Source: Salinivirgaceae bacterium
GTDB taxonomy: Bacteria; Bacteroidota; Bacteroidia; Bacteroidales; Salinivirgaceae
Reading direction: 5' to 3'
Assembly: GCA_028709085.1 (NCBI GenBank)
Contig: JAQVXQ010000012.1
Location: 1 to 40,342, forward strand
Length of the DNA: 40,342 nucleotides
Shown: positions 25,993-34,347 of the stretch, piece after piece
Layout: the number at the start of each line of letters is the position of its first letter
Position numbering within the stretch: the stretch's first letter is position 1
Program-made: the position numbers and the translations under genes
The notes under the pieces: generated by a model
The model's input: the letters and a program-made list of their open reading frames with translations, nothing else
Database searches by the model: none
Told to the model about the DNA's origin: nothing

Positions 25993-26023
25993 AAAAAAAA
26001 TGCCAACCCTAGGGTTGGCATTT
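25993..26023 (-). terminator. Terminator of the cold-shock gene
   Basis: TGCCAACCCT (26001-26010) and its complement at 26011-26020 form a perfect palindrome, extended by A-T pairs. On the minus strand it is followed by a run of eight T (26000-25993), fitting the cold-shock gene that ends at 26045. Plus-strand activity would be weak, as only three T follow. Confidence 0.85.
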
Positions 26024-26044
26024 ATGTAAATACTTTAGTAGTTA

Positions 26045-26239
26045 CTAGCTGATAATCTCAACGTTAACAGCGTTCATTCCTTTTTTTCCGCGTTCAACTT
26101 CAAATTTTACTTTGTCATTTTCACGAATTTTGTGGATCAAACCTGTTTGGTGTACAAAAATGTCTTCGCCACCATCATCGGGTTTAATAAAACCGAATCC
26201 TTTTGTCTCGTTGTAGAATTTAACTGTTCCTTCTCTCAT
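26045..26239 (-). CDS. Cold-shock domain protein, CspA family
   Basis: The 64-residue single-stranded RNA/DNA-binding protein has one OB-fold cold-shock domain and nothing more. RNP1 is KGFGFI and RNP2 is DIFVH, with the conserved GTVKFYNETKGFGFIKPD beginning. Such proteins melt RNA structure and act as RNA chaperones, with several paralogs per genome. It has its own strong promoter (26434-26464), a leader of about 190 bases and a clean terminator, so it is monocistronic. A long leader is a known feature of cold-inducible csp transcripts; whether this copy is cold-induced or constitutive is not shown by sequence. Confidence 0.96.
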   Translation of the reverse strand: MREGTVKFYNETKGFGFIKPDDGGEDIFVHQTGLIHKIRENDKVKFEVERGKKGMNAVNVEIIS

Positions 26240-26427
26240 GTTTGTAATTGTTAATTGTATTAAAAGGTATTAAAAAAGTTCTTTTACTTCTAAGGGACCT
26301 TGTTTTTACATTGCAATGATCACCTTGGTATTTTGATTTCTTTTATTCAAAACTAGGCTTTAGAGAAGCAACCGTTGGAATAATCCCGTGTGGAACTAAC
26401 TGCAATTGTCTATTTTTGTTTCTAAAA
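26240..26427 (-). promoter_or_regulatory. Long 5' leader of the cold-shock mRNA
   Basis: From the predicted start point near 26427 to the ATG there are about 188 untranslated bases. It contains A-rich single-stranded stretches near the start codon and short pairing segments, for example CCAACGGTTG. No single strong hairpin was seen. It may act as a temperature-responsive leader as in other csp mRNAs; this is inference. Confidence 0.5.
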
Positions 26428-26433
26428 TCAATG

Positions 26434-26464
26434 CAAATATAAACCTATTTTTATTCCTTCCAAA
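26434..26464 (-). promoter_or_regulatory. Full-consensus Bacteroidota promoter of the cold-shock gene
   Basis: On the minus strand TTTG (26464-26461) is followed after exactly 19 bases by TATATTTG (26441-26434). Both boxes match the primary-sigma consensus TTTG-N19-TAnnTTTG without mismatch. This is the best promoter in the window. Confidence 0.8.
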
Positions 26465-26662
26465 GTTTTTAATGTTTTATTACACTAAAATTTCCTACAT
26501 CTTAATATTTAGATTAGCAATATGCAAAACAGATGATTATTTGTTTTAAATAGCCCTGTATAGCGGTTGTTTTGAATCATGTTTTAATGTCTTGTTTTAT
26601 TCTTCCTTGCTACGGAAAACTTGTTTTTTGATCCTAGGCTTTATCTAATCGGATAGAATTTG

Positions 26663-26670
26663 TATTTTTG
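26663..26670 (+). promoter_or_regulatory. -7 element of the GT2 gene that decides its start
   Basis: TATTTTTG matches TAnnTTTG and lies 15 bases before ATG 26686. Its last three bases are the TTG that would be the longest possible start codon, so translation from that TTG is unlikely. No -33 box at the right distance was seen. Confidence 0.5.
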
Positions 26671-26685
26671 CCTCAAAATCTTTCT

Positions 26686-27447
26686 ATGACACCTATTTCC
26701 GTAGTAATAATAACTTTTAATGAGGAGCAAAATATTTCGCGATGTTTAGCATCTGTGATGGGGCTTGCCGATGAAATTGTTGTTTTAGATAGTTTTTCCT
26801 CCGACGGAACTCAAGAGATTTGCGAGAATTATGGAGTGAATTTTTATCAGCATAAATTTGATGGGCATATTGAGCAAAAGAATAGGGCGATTGGTTACGC
26901 CAAATATCCCCATGTTTTGTCGCTGGATGCCGACGAAGTGTTGAGCGATGAACTCAAAAAGTCAATTCTTGAGATTAAAAATAATTGGAGTCGTGATGGG
27001 TTTTACTTTAATCGACTGACCAATTATTGTGGTCAATGGGTTCGTCATTGCGGTTGGTATCCCGATCAAAAACTGCGCCTGTGGGATAGTAGAAAGGGAG
27101 CGTGGGGGGGTAATAATCCACATGATGAATTTATCCTGCAATCTGGGTGTACCCAACAACATATTAAAGGTGATTTGTTGCACTATTCCTATCATTCAAT
27201 TACTGAACATGTAAAACAAGCCGACAATTTTACCAATATTACCGCTCAAAATGCTTATAGTCGTGGGAAAAGAAGTTCCGTATTTAAAGTGTGGACTTTG
27301 CCAAAATGGAAATTCTTTCGCGATTATATTCTGAAACGTGGATTTCTCGATGGCTATTATGGATATGTGATTTGTAAGATTAGCGCAAACGCAACTTTTT
27401 TGAAATATGTGAAACTTTTGCAACTTCAGAAAAACAAAACGTTATAA
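26686..27447 (+). CDS. Glycosyltransferase family 2, WaaE/KdtX-like
   Basis: A 253-residue cytoplasmic GT-A enzyme that moves a sugar from a nucleotide donor to a lipid or core-oligosaccharide acceptor. The nucleotide-binding start SVVIITFNEEQNISRCLAS, DSFSSDGTQEI and the metal-binding SLDADE are typical. GGNNPHDEFI and the end LKRGFLDGYYGYVICKISAN match the WaaE group, which acts on the inner core of lipopolysaccharide in other bacteria. The chosen start is ATG 26686; the upstream TTG lies inside the -7 box. A GT9 gene follows after 92 bases in the same direction, supporting a role in lipopolysaccharide core assembly. Confidence 0.88.
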   Translation: MTPISVVIITFNEEQNISRCLASVMGLADEIVVLDSFSSDGTQEICENYGVNFYQHKFDGHIEQKNRAIGYAKYPHVLSLDADEVLSDELKKSILEIKNNWSRDGFYFNRLTNYCGQWVRHCGWYPDQKLRLWDSRKGAWGGNNPHDEFILQSGCTQQHIKGDLLHYSYHSITEHVKQADNFTNITAQNAYSRGKRSSVFKVWTLPKWKFFRDYILKRGFLDGYYGYVICKISANATFLKYVKLLQLQKNKTL

Positions 27448-27539
27448 TATTGAATAAGAATTGCATACATATTTACAGCAACGTTTTATAATATTTCAAA
27501 TGCGTTGTTCATTCATTAGATTACTAAGGATATTATATT

Positions 27540-28547
27540 GTGAAAAAAATTCTTTTAAGCCGAACCGATGCCATTGGCGACATGGTTCTTACCCTGCCAA
27601 TGGTTGACGTAATTAAACAACAATGGCCTCATTGTCAAGTCTATATCATGGGTCGTGCATACACCGAGTCCATTGTTAACGCTTCGCCTTTAACCGATGG
27701 CTTTGTTAATTGGTCGGAGTTGGAGTTGCAGGACGACCGCCAAATCGTCTCTTTTTTCAAGGAGCGGAATTTTGATGCTATTGTTCACGTTTTTCCAAAT
27801 AAACGAATTGCTCGATTGGCAAAGCGTGCCAAAATTGAAGTTCGTGTTGGAACGAGCCATCGTCTTTATCACTGGTGGACTTGCAATAGAAATATGAAAT
27901 TGTCGCGCCGGAATTCATTGTTGCACGAGTCGCAATTGAATATAAAATTACTCGAAGGTGTTGGGTTGACCAAAGATGTTGATTTGTTGGAGATGAGAAA
28001 TTTTGGACAAATCAGCCCAAATACTCCACTGCCCGAAAATCTTGATGCATTATTATTGTCGGATAGAAATAAGGTGATATTACACCCAAAATCCAAAGGA
28101 AGTGCTCGGGAGTGGAAAACGGAGAATTTTGAAATGTTGGCAGCGATGCTAAAGCAACAAAATATGGACGTTTTTATAACCGGGACAGCAAAAGAGGGCG
28201 AACTTATCATAAGGAATTTAGGACATAAGATAACTCATGCTCATGATGTTACTGGGCAAATGACGTTGCCTCAACTGATAACATTTATTTCAAAGTGCAA
28301 CGTTTTGGTGGCAGCTTCCACAGGACCGCTTCATATTGCAGCTTCTTTGGGGATTCATGCAGTGGGAATTTATCCTCCAATCCGACCAATGGATCCGCGA
28401 CGGTGGGCTCCAATGGGTAAGAAAACGTCCGTTTTGGTTGCTCAAAAGGAGTGTTCATTGTGTCGAAAAACAAATCATTGTGCATGTATGCAAGAGATAA
28501 CCCCACAAATGGTTTTTGACGCAATTGTTTCTAATTTAGTCAAATAG
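27540..28547 (+). CDS. Glycosyltransferase family 9, heptosyltransferase-like
   Basis: The 335-residue protein has a GT-B fold starting at GTG (KKILLSRTDAIGDMVLTLPM), the usual N-terminus of ADP-heptose:LPS heptosyltransferases. The C-terminal half shows KVILHPKSKGSAREWKTENF, DVFITGTAKEGEL and AASTGPLHIAASLG, the donor-binding block of the family. CSLCRKTNHCACMQEI near the end matches the Cys-rich tail seen in many GT9 proteins. It probably adds heptose or a related sugar to the core of the outer-membrane glycolipid, working after or with the GT2 enzyme encoded upstream. The exact donor is not known. Confidence 0.88.
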   Translation: MKKILLSRTDAIGDMVLTLPMVDVIKQQWPHCQVYIMGRAYTESIVNASPLTDGFVNWSELELQDDRQIVSFFKERNFDAIVHVFPNKRIARLAKRAKIEVRVGTSHRLYHWWTCNRNMKLSRRNSLLHESQLNIKLLEGVGLTKDVDLLEMRNFGQISPNTPLPENLDALLLSDRNKVILHPKSKGSAREWKTENFEMLAAMLKQQNMDVFITGTAKEGELIIRNLGHKITHAHDVTGQMTLPQLITFISKCNVLVAASTGPLHIAASLGIHAVGIYPPIRPMDPRRWAPMGKKTSVLVAQKECSLCRKTNHCACMQEITPQMVFDAIVSNLVK

Positions 28548-28685
28548 CAGGGCGATTGTCGTTTTTTTTAATGTTCTGAATGCCGAAAATTTAATTTGGT
28601 TGTTTTGTTCAAATTAACCTCTTTTCCTTTTATTGTTGGGCATTACAAGCATGTTATTTTGGTGTGTTTATGATGGTGTTTTCTT

Positions 28686-28702
28686 AAACTTATGTTAAGT
28701 TT
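28686..28702. promoter_or_regulatory. Inverted repeat upstream of a T9SS cargo gene
   Basis: AAACTTA and TAAGTTT form a perfect 7-bp inverted repeat with a 3-base spacer, about 72 bases before the start at 28775. It could be an operator; the short length allows chance. Confidence 0.25.
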
Positions 28703-28774
28703 GATGAAGTCTTGCCTTTTATTGCATTTAAATTGCTATTTTGACTCACTTAAAACGTATAAATATATTTTAGT

Positions 28775-29809
28775 ATGAAAACTCTATTTTTAACATTCGG
28801 TTTTACTTTATTGTCTGTGGTGCTTTTCTCTCAAACTGTTTTAAAGTTTGAAACACATGGATATGGCAATCAGTTTTCAAATTTGATGCTTACAACTCAA
28901 AACGTTGAAATTGGAGAGAAGGGCGAAAATGTAACATGGGATTTTTCGCATGTTAGTATGAAAAACGATTTTGTGGCCAATTTTGCTGATCCCAAATCGA
29001 AAAATGATGGTCTGATTTTCCCGAAAGCAAATATCAAATTAGAAGAGTTTGAAAACCAATTCTTTTTTGAAGCCAACGAAAGGGAATCAAAACAAGTTGG
29101 ATATATCTCAAAAGAGGGGAATGTTATTAAATACAGCGAGCCATTTGTGAAAATGAAATATCCTTTTGGTTATGGAGATACATTTTCAGGAAAATATGCC
29201 GGTGAATGTTTAAAAGATGGAAAATCGGTTGGTCCGATAAATGGTAGATACAGCGTAACTGCCGATGCGTATGGAACACTCATTTTGCCTGGAGCATTAA
29301 CCTATTCAAATGCGTTGCGAATTAATGAAACACAGACCTATATTCAATATATTAACGACGAAAAATATGAGATCACTCACGAAGCTTTCCGTTGGTATGT
29401 TCAGGAGCATCGTTTTCCTGTGTTTGTAGTTGTACAAAGTCAGTGGAAATACCCAAATGGGAAGTTTCACAACGCAACCCGAACAGTGTATAATCCAGTT
29501 GTTATTTATCACGGTAGTGACGCTCTTGCTATTACTTCAACTCAATTGGAACGAAAACTGTCCGTTTTTCCAAACCCAATACTGAACGATTTTAGTGTGC
29601 GCGTTTTTACCGATAGCCCAAAAGATGTGTTGCTCCAAATTTTTGACATCAAAGGGAATTTGATTCATATGATTGATCATTTGAAAAACCTTGAAGGTGA
29701 AATGTTATTCTCGGTTTCAGCCAAGAATTTAGGAATGGAATCAGGGATCTATCTTGTAAAAGTTAATTCTGCCAATGATGAATTTGTTGAGCGAATCGTA
29801 GTTCAATAA
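28775..29809 (+). CDS. Secreted protein with type IX secretion sorting domain
   Basis: The 344-residue protein has a signal peptide (MKTLFLTFGFTLLSVVLFSQ) and a C-terminal T9SS type A sorting domain of about 80 residues, beginning LSVFPNPILNDFSVRVF and ending GIYLVKVNSANDEFVERIVV. It should cross the outer membrane through T9SS and be released or attached to the surface. The central part (about 20-255) is beta-rich with no recognised enzyme motif; WDFSHVSMKNDF and KMKYPFGYGDTFSGKYAG recall a conserved module of unknown function found before sorting domains in this phylum. It is transcribed alone, with a hairpin after the stop and an RgpF-family gene downstream. Confidence 0.85.
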   Translation: MKTLFLTFGFTLLSVVLFSQTVLKFETHGYGNQFSNLMLTTQNVEIGEKGENVTWDFSHVSMKNDFVANFADPKSKNDGLIFPKANIKLEEFENQFFFEANERESKQVGYISKEGNVIKYSEPFVKMKYPFGYGDTFSGKYAGECLKDGKSVGPINGRYSVTADAYGTLILPGALTYSNALRINETQTYIQYINDEKYEITHEAFRWYVQEHRFPVFVVVQSQWKYPNGKFHNATRTVYNPVVIYHGSDALAITSTQLERKLSVFPNPILNDFSVRVFTDSPKDVLLQIFDIKGNLIHMIDHLKNLEGEMLFSVSAKNLGMESGIYLVKVNSANDEFVERIVVQ

Positions 29810-29830
29810 CCCCATTAAAAATATAAATTT

Positions 29831-29863
29831 GTAGGTCGGAAGTTTTCCGACCTACATTGTTTT
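29831..29863 (+). terminator. Hairpin after the T9SS cargo gene
   Basis: GTAGGTCGGAA (29831-29841) pairs perfectly with 29845-29855 across a GTT loop. The T tract is interrupted (ATTGTTTTA), so termination may be moderate. Confidence 0.7.
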
Positions 29864-29878
29864 ATGGCCTATTGAAAA

Positions 29879-30922
29879 ATGAAAAGTCTATTCAAGAAAA
29901 TATCAGCTTCTGTGAAGCAATCTATTATCTGGCTTTGGTGGCACATGCCATTTAATAGAGCTGTAAAACATCGAATTAAAGATCGATTCTTTCGGACTTT
30001 TGGGTTTTTATTTCGGAACACAAAGCCGTATAAAAATTGGCTTGCAATTAGGAACATATCCAGTGCCGTTGATTTTGACTCGTTGAGTTCGTATCCCGAC
30101 AATTGGTCTGTAAAAGAGCTGGATTTACCATCGGAAGAATACACCCGCAAACCGATCAATATTGCACGAGTTGTGTTTGTAATTCATGCCTTTTATCCGG
30201 AGGTGTTTGGCGAAATTCTTGAACAGTTATCGCGAGAGTTTAGTGGAAAAGAGACCAAACGTCCTATAATATTGGTGAGCACTACCGCTAACTCCGTTGA
30301 TGTTGTAAATGAAATGTTGGGAAAGGCCCTTTTTCAGTTTCAAGTATTTCAATTTGATAATCGGGGGCGCGATATTCTACCTTTTCTGCGGATTTTAAAA
30401 AATATCGATGACGATGGAGTTATGATTGTTAAGATTCATACCAAGAAATCGAACCATAGGCTTACAGGAGATTTGTGGCGTAAAGAGTTGTTTGATAGTC
30501 TGTTAACCGCAAAAAATATTTTCAGGGGAGTAACCTATTTTAATCACAACCCAAATGTGGGAATTATTGGTCCAAAAGGTCATCTTGTTCCCATGTCTCT
30601 TTATTTTGGGGGAAACGCATTAGCATTACAGTTTTTTTGTGGAAAGTTTGGAATATCTGTTGAGGTGCTGAAATCTCTTAATTTCGTTGCAGGGAGTATG
30701 TTTTTTGCCCGTTTGTCGGCATTGCAACCGTTGCTTGATCTGGAAATTCCCGACGAAATGTTTGAGCAAGAGGCTGGTCAGAACGATGGAACTATGGCGC
30801 ATGCTATTGAACGAGTTTTTAGTTTGAGTTGCGCATTGTGCAATATGGGATTGGTGGACACATCATTTCCAAAGAGTCTTGAAAATTTAGGAGTTACGAA
30901 AGATCATCCATATACGTGGTAA
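29879..30922 (+). CDS. RgpF-family (rhamnan synthesis F) protein
   Basis: The 347-residue cytoplasmic protein resembles the rhamnan-synthesis F family, glycosyltransferase-like proteins for cell-surface polysaccharides. Supporting stretches are VVFVIHAFYPEVFGEIL, FDNRGRDILPFLRILK, MIVKIHTKKSNHR, VGIIGPKGHLVPM and FVAGSMFFARLSALQPL, all in the family order. The N-terminus has a basic amphipathic helix (MKSLFKKISASVKQSIIWLW) that may bring it to the membrane. It is not in a polysaccharide cluster but stands alone between two T9SS cargo genes, with hairpins on either side. The family's precise reaction is not well established. Confidence 0.8.
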   Translation: MKSLFKKISASVKQSIIWLWWHMPFNRAVKHRIKDRFFRTFGFLFRNTKPYKNWLAIRNISSAVDFDSLSSYPDNWSVKELDLPSEEYTRKPINIARVVFVIHAFYPEVFGEILEQLSREFSGKETKRPIILVSTTANSVDVVNEMLGKALFQFQVFQFDNRGRDILPFLRILKNIDDDGVMIVKIHTKKSNHRLTGDLWRKELFDSLLTAKNIFRGVTYFNHNPNVGIIGPKGHLVPMSLYFGGNALALQFFCGKFGISVEVLKSLNFVAGSMFFARLSALQPLLDLEIPDEMFEQEAGQNDGTMAHAIERVFSLSCALCNMGLVDTSFPKSLENLGVTKDHPYTW

Positions 30923-30962
30923 AAAAAAGTCGGTTGTTTATTGAATGAAGCAACCGACTTTT
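30921..30962. terminator. Bidirectional terminator between convergent genes
   Basis: AAAAGTCGGTTG (30925-30936) pairs perfectly with 30951-30962. A run of eight A on the left (30921-30928) gives U8 for the minus-strand peptidase transcript; four T end it for the plus-strand RgpF-family transcript. Confidence 0.85.
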
Positions 30963-30987
30963 CATGAACTCATTTTATACAGAGTTT

Positions 30988-33606
30988 TTAGTAAACCACA
31001 AATTTTGTTGATCTCTCATTCGACAGTCGAATTATATAAACTCCTTTTGCAAGATTGCCTACGTTCAGTTTTGAGTTGGCAGTTTTGATTTGTTCTTGCC
31101 GTTCAATTCGACCAAATATGGAGATAATTTGAAAATCCTTCTGAATAAATTTCTCAGCATTTTGAATTTCAATTATGTTTGATTCCGGATTGTAAAAAAT
31201 CAAAATGCTGTTGTTTTCAGTTTCAGTAATTGCCGATGGTGCTGTTACTTCAATAATAACATCCGTCTCTACGGTTCCACTGCTGTAGTCGAGACTAAAT
31301 TTAATGGTCTCTTCTCCAAGCCAAGCATTGTCGGTCGAAGAGATTGCCAACTCCCAATCGGTTATTGAAATATTAATGTATTGATTCCCAGTCCATGTGA
31401 ATTCCATATTATCCATCGGCATGTTGGTGGCAACATAGTCTGCGATGTTCACGTTGAGAATTGTTCCTCGTTCAAATGAGAGTTGAGCAGGTAGATTTAA
31501 CGTGGGAGAGGTTTGCGCCGTGAGGGTTGATATTTTAAAATCATCGAAATAGAACCCATCTTTATTTACACCTGCGTCACTGCGTAATGCAAAGCGGACT
31601 TGAATCTGTTTTCCTATAAATTGCGACAGGTCAATTTCCTCTGCTATCCAATCTTTTGTGCCATCGTATAGGGGCTGGTTGGTGGAATGATTTCCGATGG
31701 TTGTGTGTTTTCCGGTCATTGGAATCCATGTGGAACCATTCTCTGAAACTAAAAACTGTACATAATCGTAATTTGATTCCAGTTCCCATTTTGCCATAAA
31801 TTCAACATTGGCCATAATTGCGGATGTTAAGTCAATGCTTTGATTGTAAGTTATATGAGTATTGGCATAGTTCGCATAATTGCCATTTGGACTATCCGTT
31901 ATTGATTTGGGGGCTGAGAAATAGGCATTCGTTGTTGTGTTCCATGTCGAAGATGTCCAATTGTCCATTGTCTCACAGTTGTCATAGGCAAGTAAATTGA
32001 TTTCTCCGTAGTGTTTTGTAATTGTGTCGGTCGAAGTAAACGCACCATTGGAAACGTGGGTAACCCATTTCACCACTTCTCCTTGAGGAGTGTTTGGTTT
32101 TAGCGTTATTAATGCGTTTCCTTGCGTCTCCTCTAGTTTCTCCAAGTTGCTGAATGTCTGTTCGTTACCAACGGAAAGAATGTTGTCAGAAATGGGTTCC
32201 ATCCAAACCGTAAAATTGGATAATTCAACATTCCCCAACGGTAATAGCGAATAGTGGAAGTTGTAATCCATGGAAGAGATAAACCTTCCGGAGTTGTCAG
32301 TAATCTCGGCATAGGGCAAGGCGAATCGCATTATATACAAGTTCATTTCTGTATGCCCAGAACAGATCTCTTCTATTTTGTTTGCTTGTGGCCAAAAGCC
32401 TTCCGAAGGGCTTCCTGCCTCTGGTGTAAATGCTAAAATTTTATTCTTTGTGGTTTGTTCTCCATAAAACCAATCGTCACTTCCTCCGTTCGAGGTGTAG
32501 TTCAGCGTTTGATAGCATGTGCCATACGCATATCCATTTGCTTGGGTCATTCGTTTTGCATACTCAATAAAAATGGAGCTATCCGGCGTCAAAACATTAT
32601 CGTATCCAAATGGATAAATAAGGATATCGCTGTAAGTGTGGTTGTTAAGTGCTAAGCTGAAGGCTCTTGATTCACATACTTCTTTAATAACTTGAGTTTC
32701 GGGTTCGCTAAAACCACTTGTTCCTCTGTAGGTCATTGAATTTCCATCGGTCGATGAGCCACTGTTGTTGTATCCCCACATATACCCAAAATTACGATTT
32801 AGGTCAACACCAACAGAACCTCCGGCATTCATTCGTTTGTTTTTACGCCACATACCGCCACCATTAGGGTCGGTGTTTTGGTTGTGGATGTAGCCATCGG
32901 GGTTGACGCAAGGAATAAAAAACAGCTCCAAATTGTTGACTAAGTATTCTATTTCCGGATTAGTAGCATAGTTTTCTAATAAATACCACATCTGAAATAG
33001 CATTTGTTGCATCCCTGCGGGTTCTCGAGCGTGTATAAGCCCTGTGTATAGCACTTTAGGTTTATCTTGGTCTATTTCTGGATTGTTGGAAATTCGAACC
33101 ATATAGATGGGGCGTCCTTCAATGGTTGTTGTTGTGCTTGCGGGTGCTTTTACTGAAATTAAATCGGGAAACAACGAATGCATTTCGTCTAACTCGGCTA
33201 ACATTTCGTTGTGATTATGATATCCGCCAAAGCTTCCAAGTTTGAAATTCGAAGGAGTTGTTACTCCATTATAATTACGTTTGTTTGATTTCAACGCTTC
33301 ATTTAACGCATCAACATCAATTCCCTTATTCCGATTTACATAAAAAGCAGAAATATCATCAATTAATATCTCGAATTCCACACCGCTCTCTTTGATTCTC
33401 TCGATGTCGTGTGCGGAGAACTCTCCAATGAAATAAGCGTCTTTCTTTGATTCTAAACTTTCAAGTGAAAGTCCAAGTTTCATGAGTTTTTCGAAATGTG
33501 TATTTTTCGATGCATACACCTTTACACGACTATGCTTTGTTGTTTGTTCTGAAAACCCATGCAGTGCTGTTAGGAGTATGACGGTAAATAGGAGTAGTCT
33601 TTTCAT
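30988..33606 (-). CDS. Secreted M14 zinc carboxypeptidase with MAM-like and T9SS sorting domains
   Basis: The 872-residue protein has a signal peptide (MKRLLLFTVILLTALHGFS) and a propeptide-like region to about 120. The M14 domain covers about 130-430 with the zinc ligands HARE (His192, Glu195) and His323 (NNHTYSD), substrate-binding DLNRNFG (268-274) and catalytic Glu396 in FTPEAGS. It should remove C-terminal residues from peptides outside the cell. A jelly-roll MAM-like module follows at about 540-690 (GFYFDDFKIS near its end), then an Ig-like stretch, and a C-terminal T9SS type A sorting domain ending GVYIIRLSNERSTKFVVY. Export through T9SS is therefore expected. It is transcribed alone, 40 bases after lemA on the same strand, and ends at a bidirectional terminator. 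Confidence 0.92.
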   Translation of the reverse strand: MKRLLLFTVILLTALHGFSEQTTKHSRVKVYASKNTHFEKLMKLGLSLESLESKKDAYFIGEFSAHDIERIKESGVEFEILIDDISAFYVNRNKGIDVDALNEALKSNKRNYNGVTTPSNFKLGSFGGYHNHNEMLAELDEMHSLFPDLISVKAPASTTTTIEGRPIYMVRISNNPEIDQDKPKVLYTGLIHAREPAGMQQMLFQMWYLLENYATNPEIEYLVNNLELFFIPCVNPDGYIHNQNTDPNGGGMWRKNKRMNAGGSVGVDLNRNFGYMWGYNNSGSSTDGNSMTYRGTSGFSEPETQVIKEVCESRAFSLALNNHTYSDILIYPFGYDNVLTPDSSIFIEYAKRMTQANGYAYGTCYQTLNYTSNGGSDDWFYGEQTTKNKILAFTPEAGSPSEGFWPQANKIEEICSGHTEMNLYIMRFALPYAEITDNSGRFISSMDYNFHYSLLPLGNVELSNFTVWMEPISDNILSVGNEQTFSNLEKLEETQGNALITLKPNTPQGEVVKWVTHVSNGAFTSTDTITKHYGEINLLAYDNCETMDNWTSSTWNTTTNAYFSAPKSITDSPNGNYANYANTHITYNQSIDLTSAIMANVEFMAKWELESNYDYVQFLVSENGSTWIPMTGKHTTIGNHSTNQPLYDGTKDWIAEEIDLSQFIGKQIQVRFALRSDAGVNKDGFYFDDFKISTLTAQTSPTLNLPAQLSFERGTILNVNIADYVATNMPMDNMEFTWTGNQYINISITDWELAISSTDNAWLGEETIKFSLDYSSGTVETDVIIEVTAPSAITETENNSILIFYNPESNIIEIQNAEKFIQKDFQIISIFGRIERQEQIKTANSKLNVGNLAKGVYIIRLSNERSTKFVVY

Positions 33607-33646
33607 TAAATAGCATTTTTAAGGTGTTGATAGTTAGAATTGTGCT

Positions 33647-34273
33647 TTACATTATAACTTTAGGGGCATTTTGAGCTTCTTTCGACGCCTTGAAATATCC
33701 GTAGGGTTCAAAACCAAACCATTTTGCAAATATCATTTTTGGGAACGTTCTTATGTAGGTGTTAAACAGTTGGGCAATGTCGTTATAACCATTTCTTTCC
33801 ACTAAAATTTGTTGTTCAATCTCCTTTAAGTCAGCCATTAACTGCTGGAAGTGTACTGTAGCTTTTAAATCCGGATATTGTTCAACCACAACCATTAGTT
33901 TTGATAGGGCCGATGAAAGTCCTTCTTGCGCCGATTGGAACTCCTCTATGTTGTCAGCATTGAGGGAATTGCTATTAATATTAACGCTCGTTGCTTTTGA
34001 ACGGGCTTCTATTACCTCTGTTAAGGTGCTCTTTTCATGGGTAGCATAACCTTTTACAACATTTACAAGATTTTCCACTAAATCAAGCCGGCGTTGGTAA
34101 TTGCTTTCCACTTTTGCCCATTGCGATTTTACGGATTCATCTCTCGATACCATTCCATTGTAACTCGAAAAGCCCATAAAGAGTATTATTAATAGCACTA
34201 AAATTAATGGTATCCCGATTAATACAGATGCTAAACATCCGGTGCCCTTGGTCTTTAAATCTTTAGAATTCAT
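33647..34273 (-). CDS. LemA family protein
   Basis: The 208-residue inner-membrane protein has one N-terminal helix (about 15-35, ASVLIGIPLILVLLIILFMG) followed by a long helical domain facing the periplasm or cytoplasm. SYNGMVSRDESVKSQWAKVE, NYQRRLDLVENLVNVVKGYA and NTYIRTFPKMIFAKWFGFEP are the family hallmarks. The function of LemA proteins in bacteria is not settled; in other genomes they often neighbour TPM-domain genes, which are absent here. The M14 peptidase gene follows after 40 bases and could be cotranscribed. The gene is divergent from the ferredoxin-NADP reductase gene. Confidence 0.92.
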   Translation of the reverse strand: MNSKDLKTKGTGCLASVLIGIPLILVLLIILFMGFSSYNGMVSRDESVKSQWAKVESNYQRRLDLVENLVNVVKGYATHEKSTLTEVIEARSKATSVNINSNSLNADNIEEFQSAQEGLSSALSKLMVVVEQYPDLKATVHFQQLMADLKEIEQQILVERNGYNDIAQLFNTYIRTFPKMIFAKWFGFEPYGYFKASKEAQNAPKVIM

Positions 34274-34284
34274 GAGATTGTGAT

Positions 34285-34314
34285 TTTGGTAGAGTTAAAC
34301 ACTTTAATAATTTG
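34285..34314 (+). promoter_or_regulatory. Candidate promoter of the ferredoxin-NADP reductase gene
   Basis: TTTG (34285-34288) is followed after 19 bases by TAATTTG (34308-34314), a -7 box one base shorter than TAnnTTTG. The TTG at 34312, the longest possible start codon, lies inside it, which supports ATG 34348 as the true start. Confidence 0.35.
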
Positions 34315-34347
34315 TTTGTTATAAGTAATCCTATTGAAAGCAAAAGT

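Noticed and set aside
26668..26685. TTG start extending the GT2 protein by six residues
   Set aside because: The TTG is part of the -7 promoter box, so it is not in the transcript.
34312..34347. TTG start extending the ferredoxin-NADP reductase by 12 residues
   Set aside because: It overlaps a likely -7 box, and the ATG at 34348 gives a normal family start.
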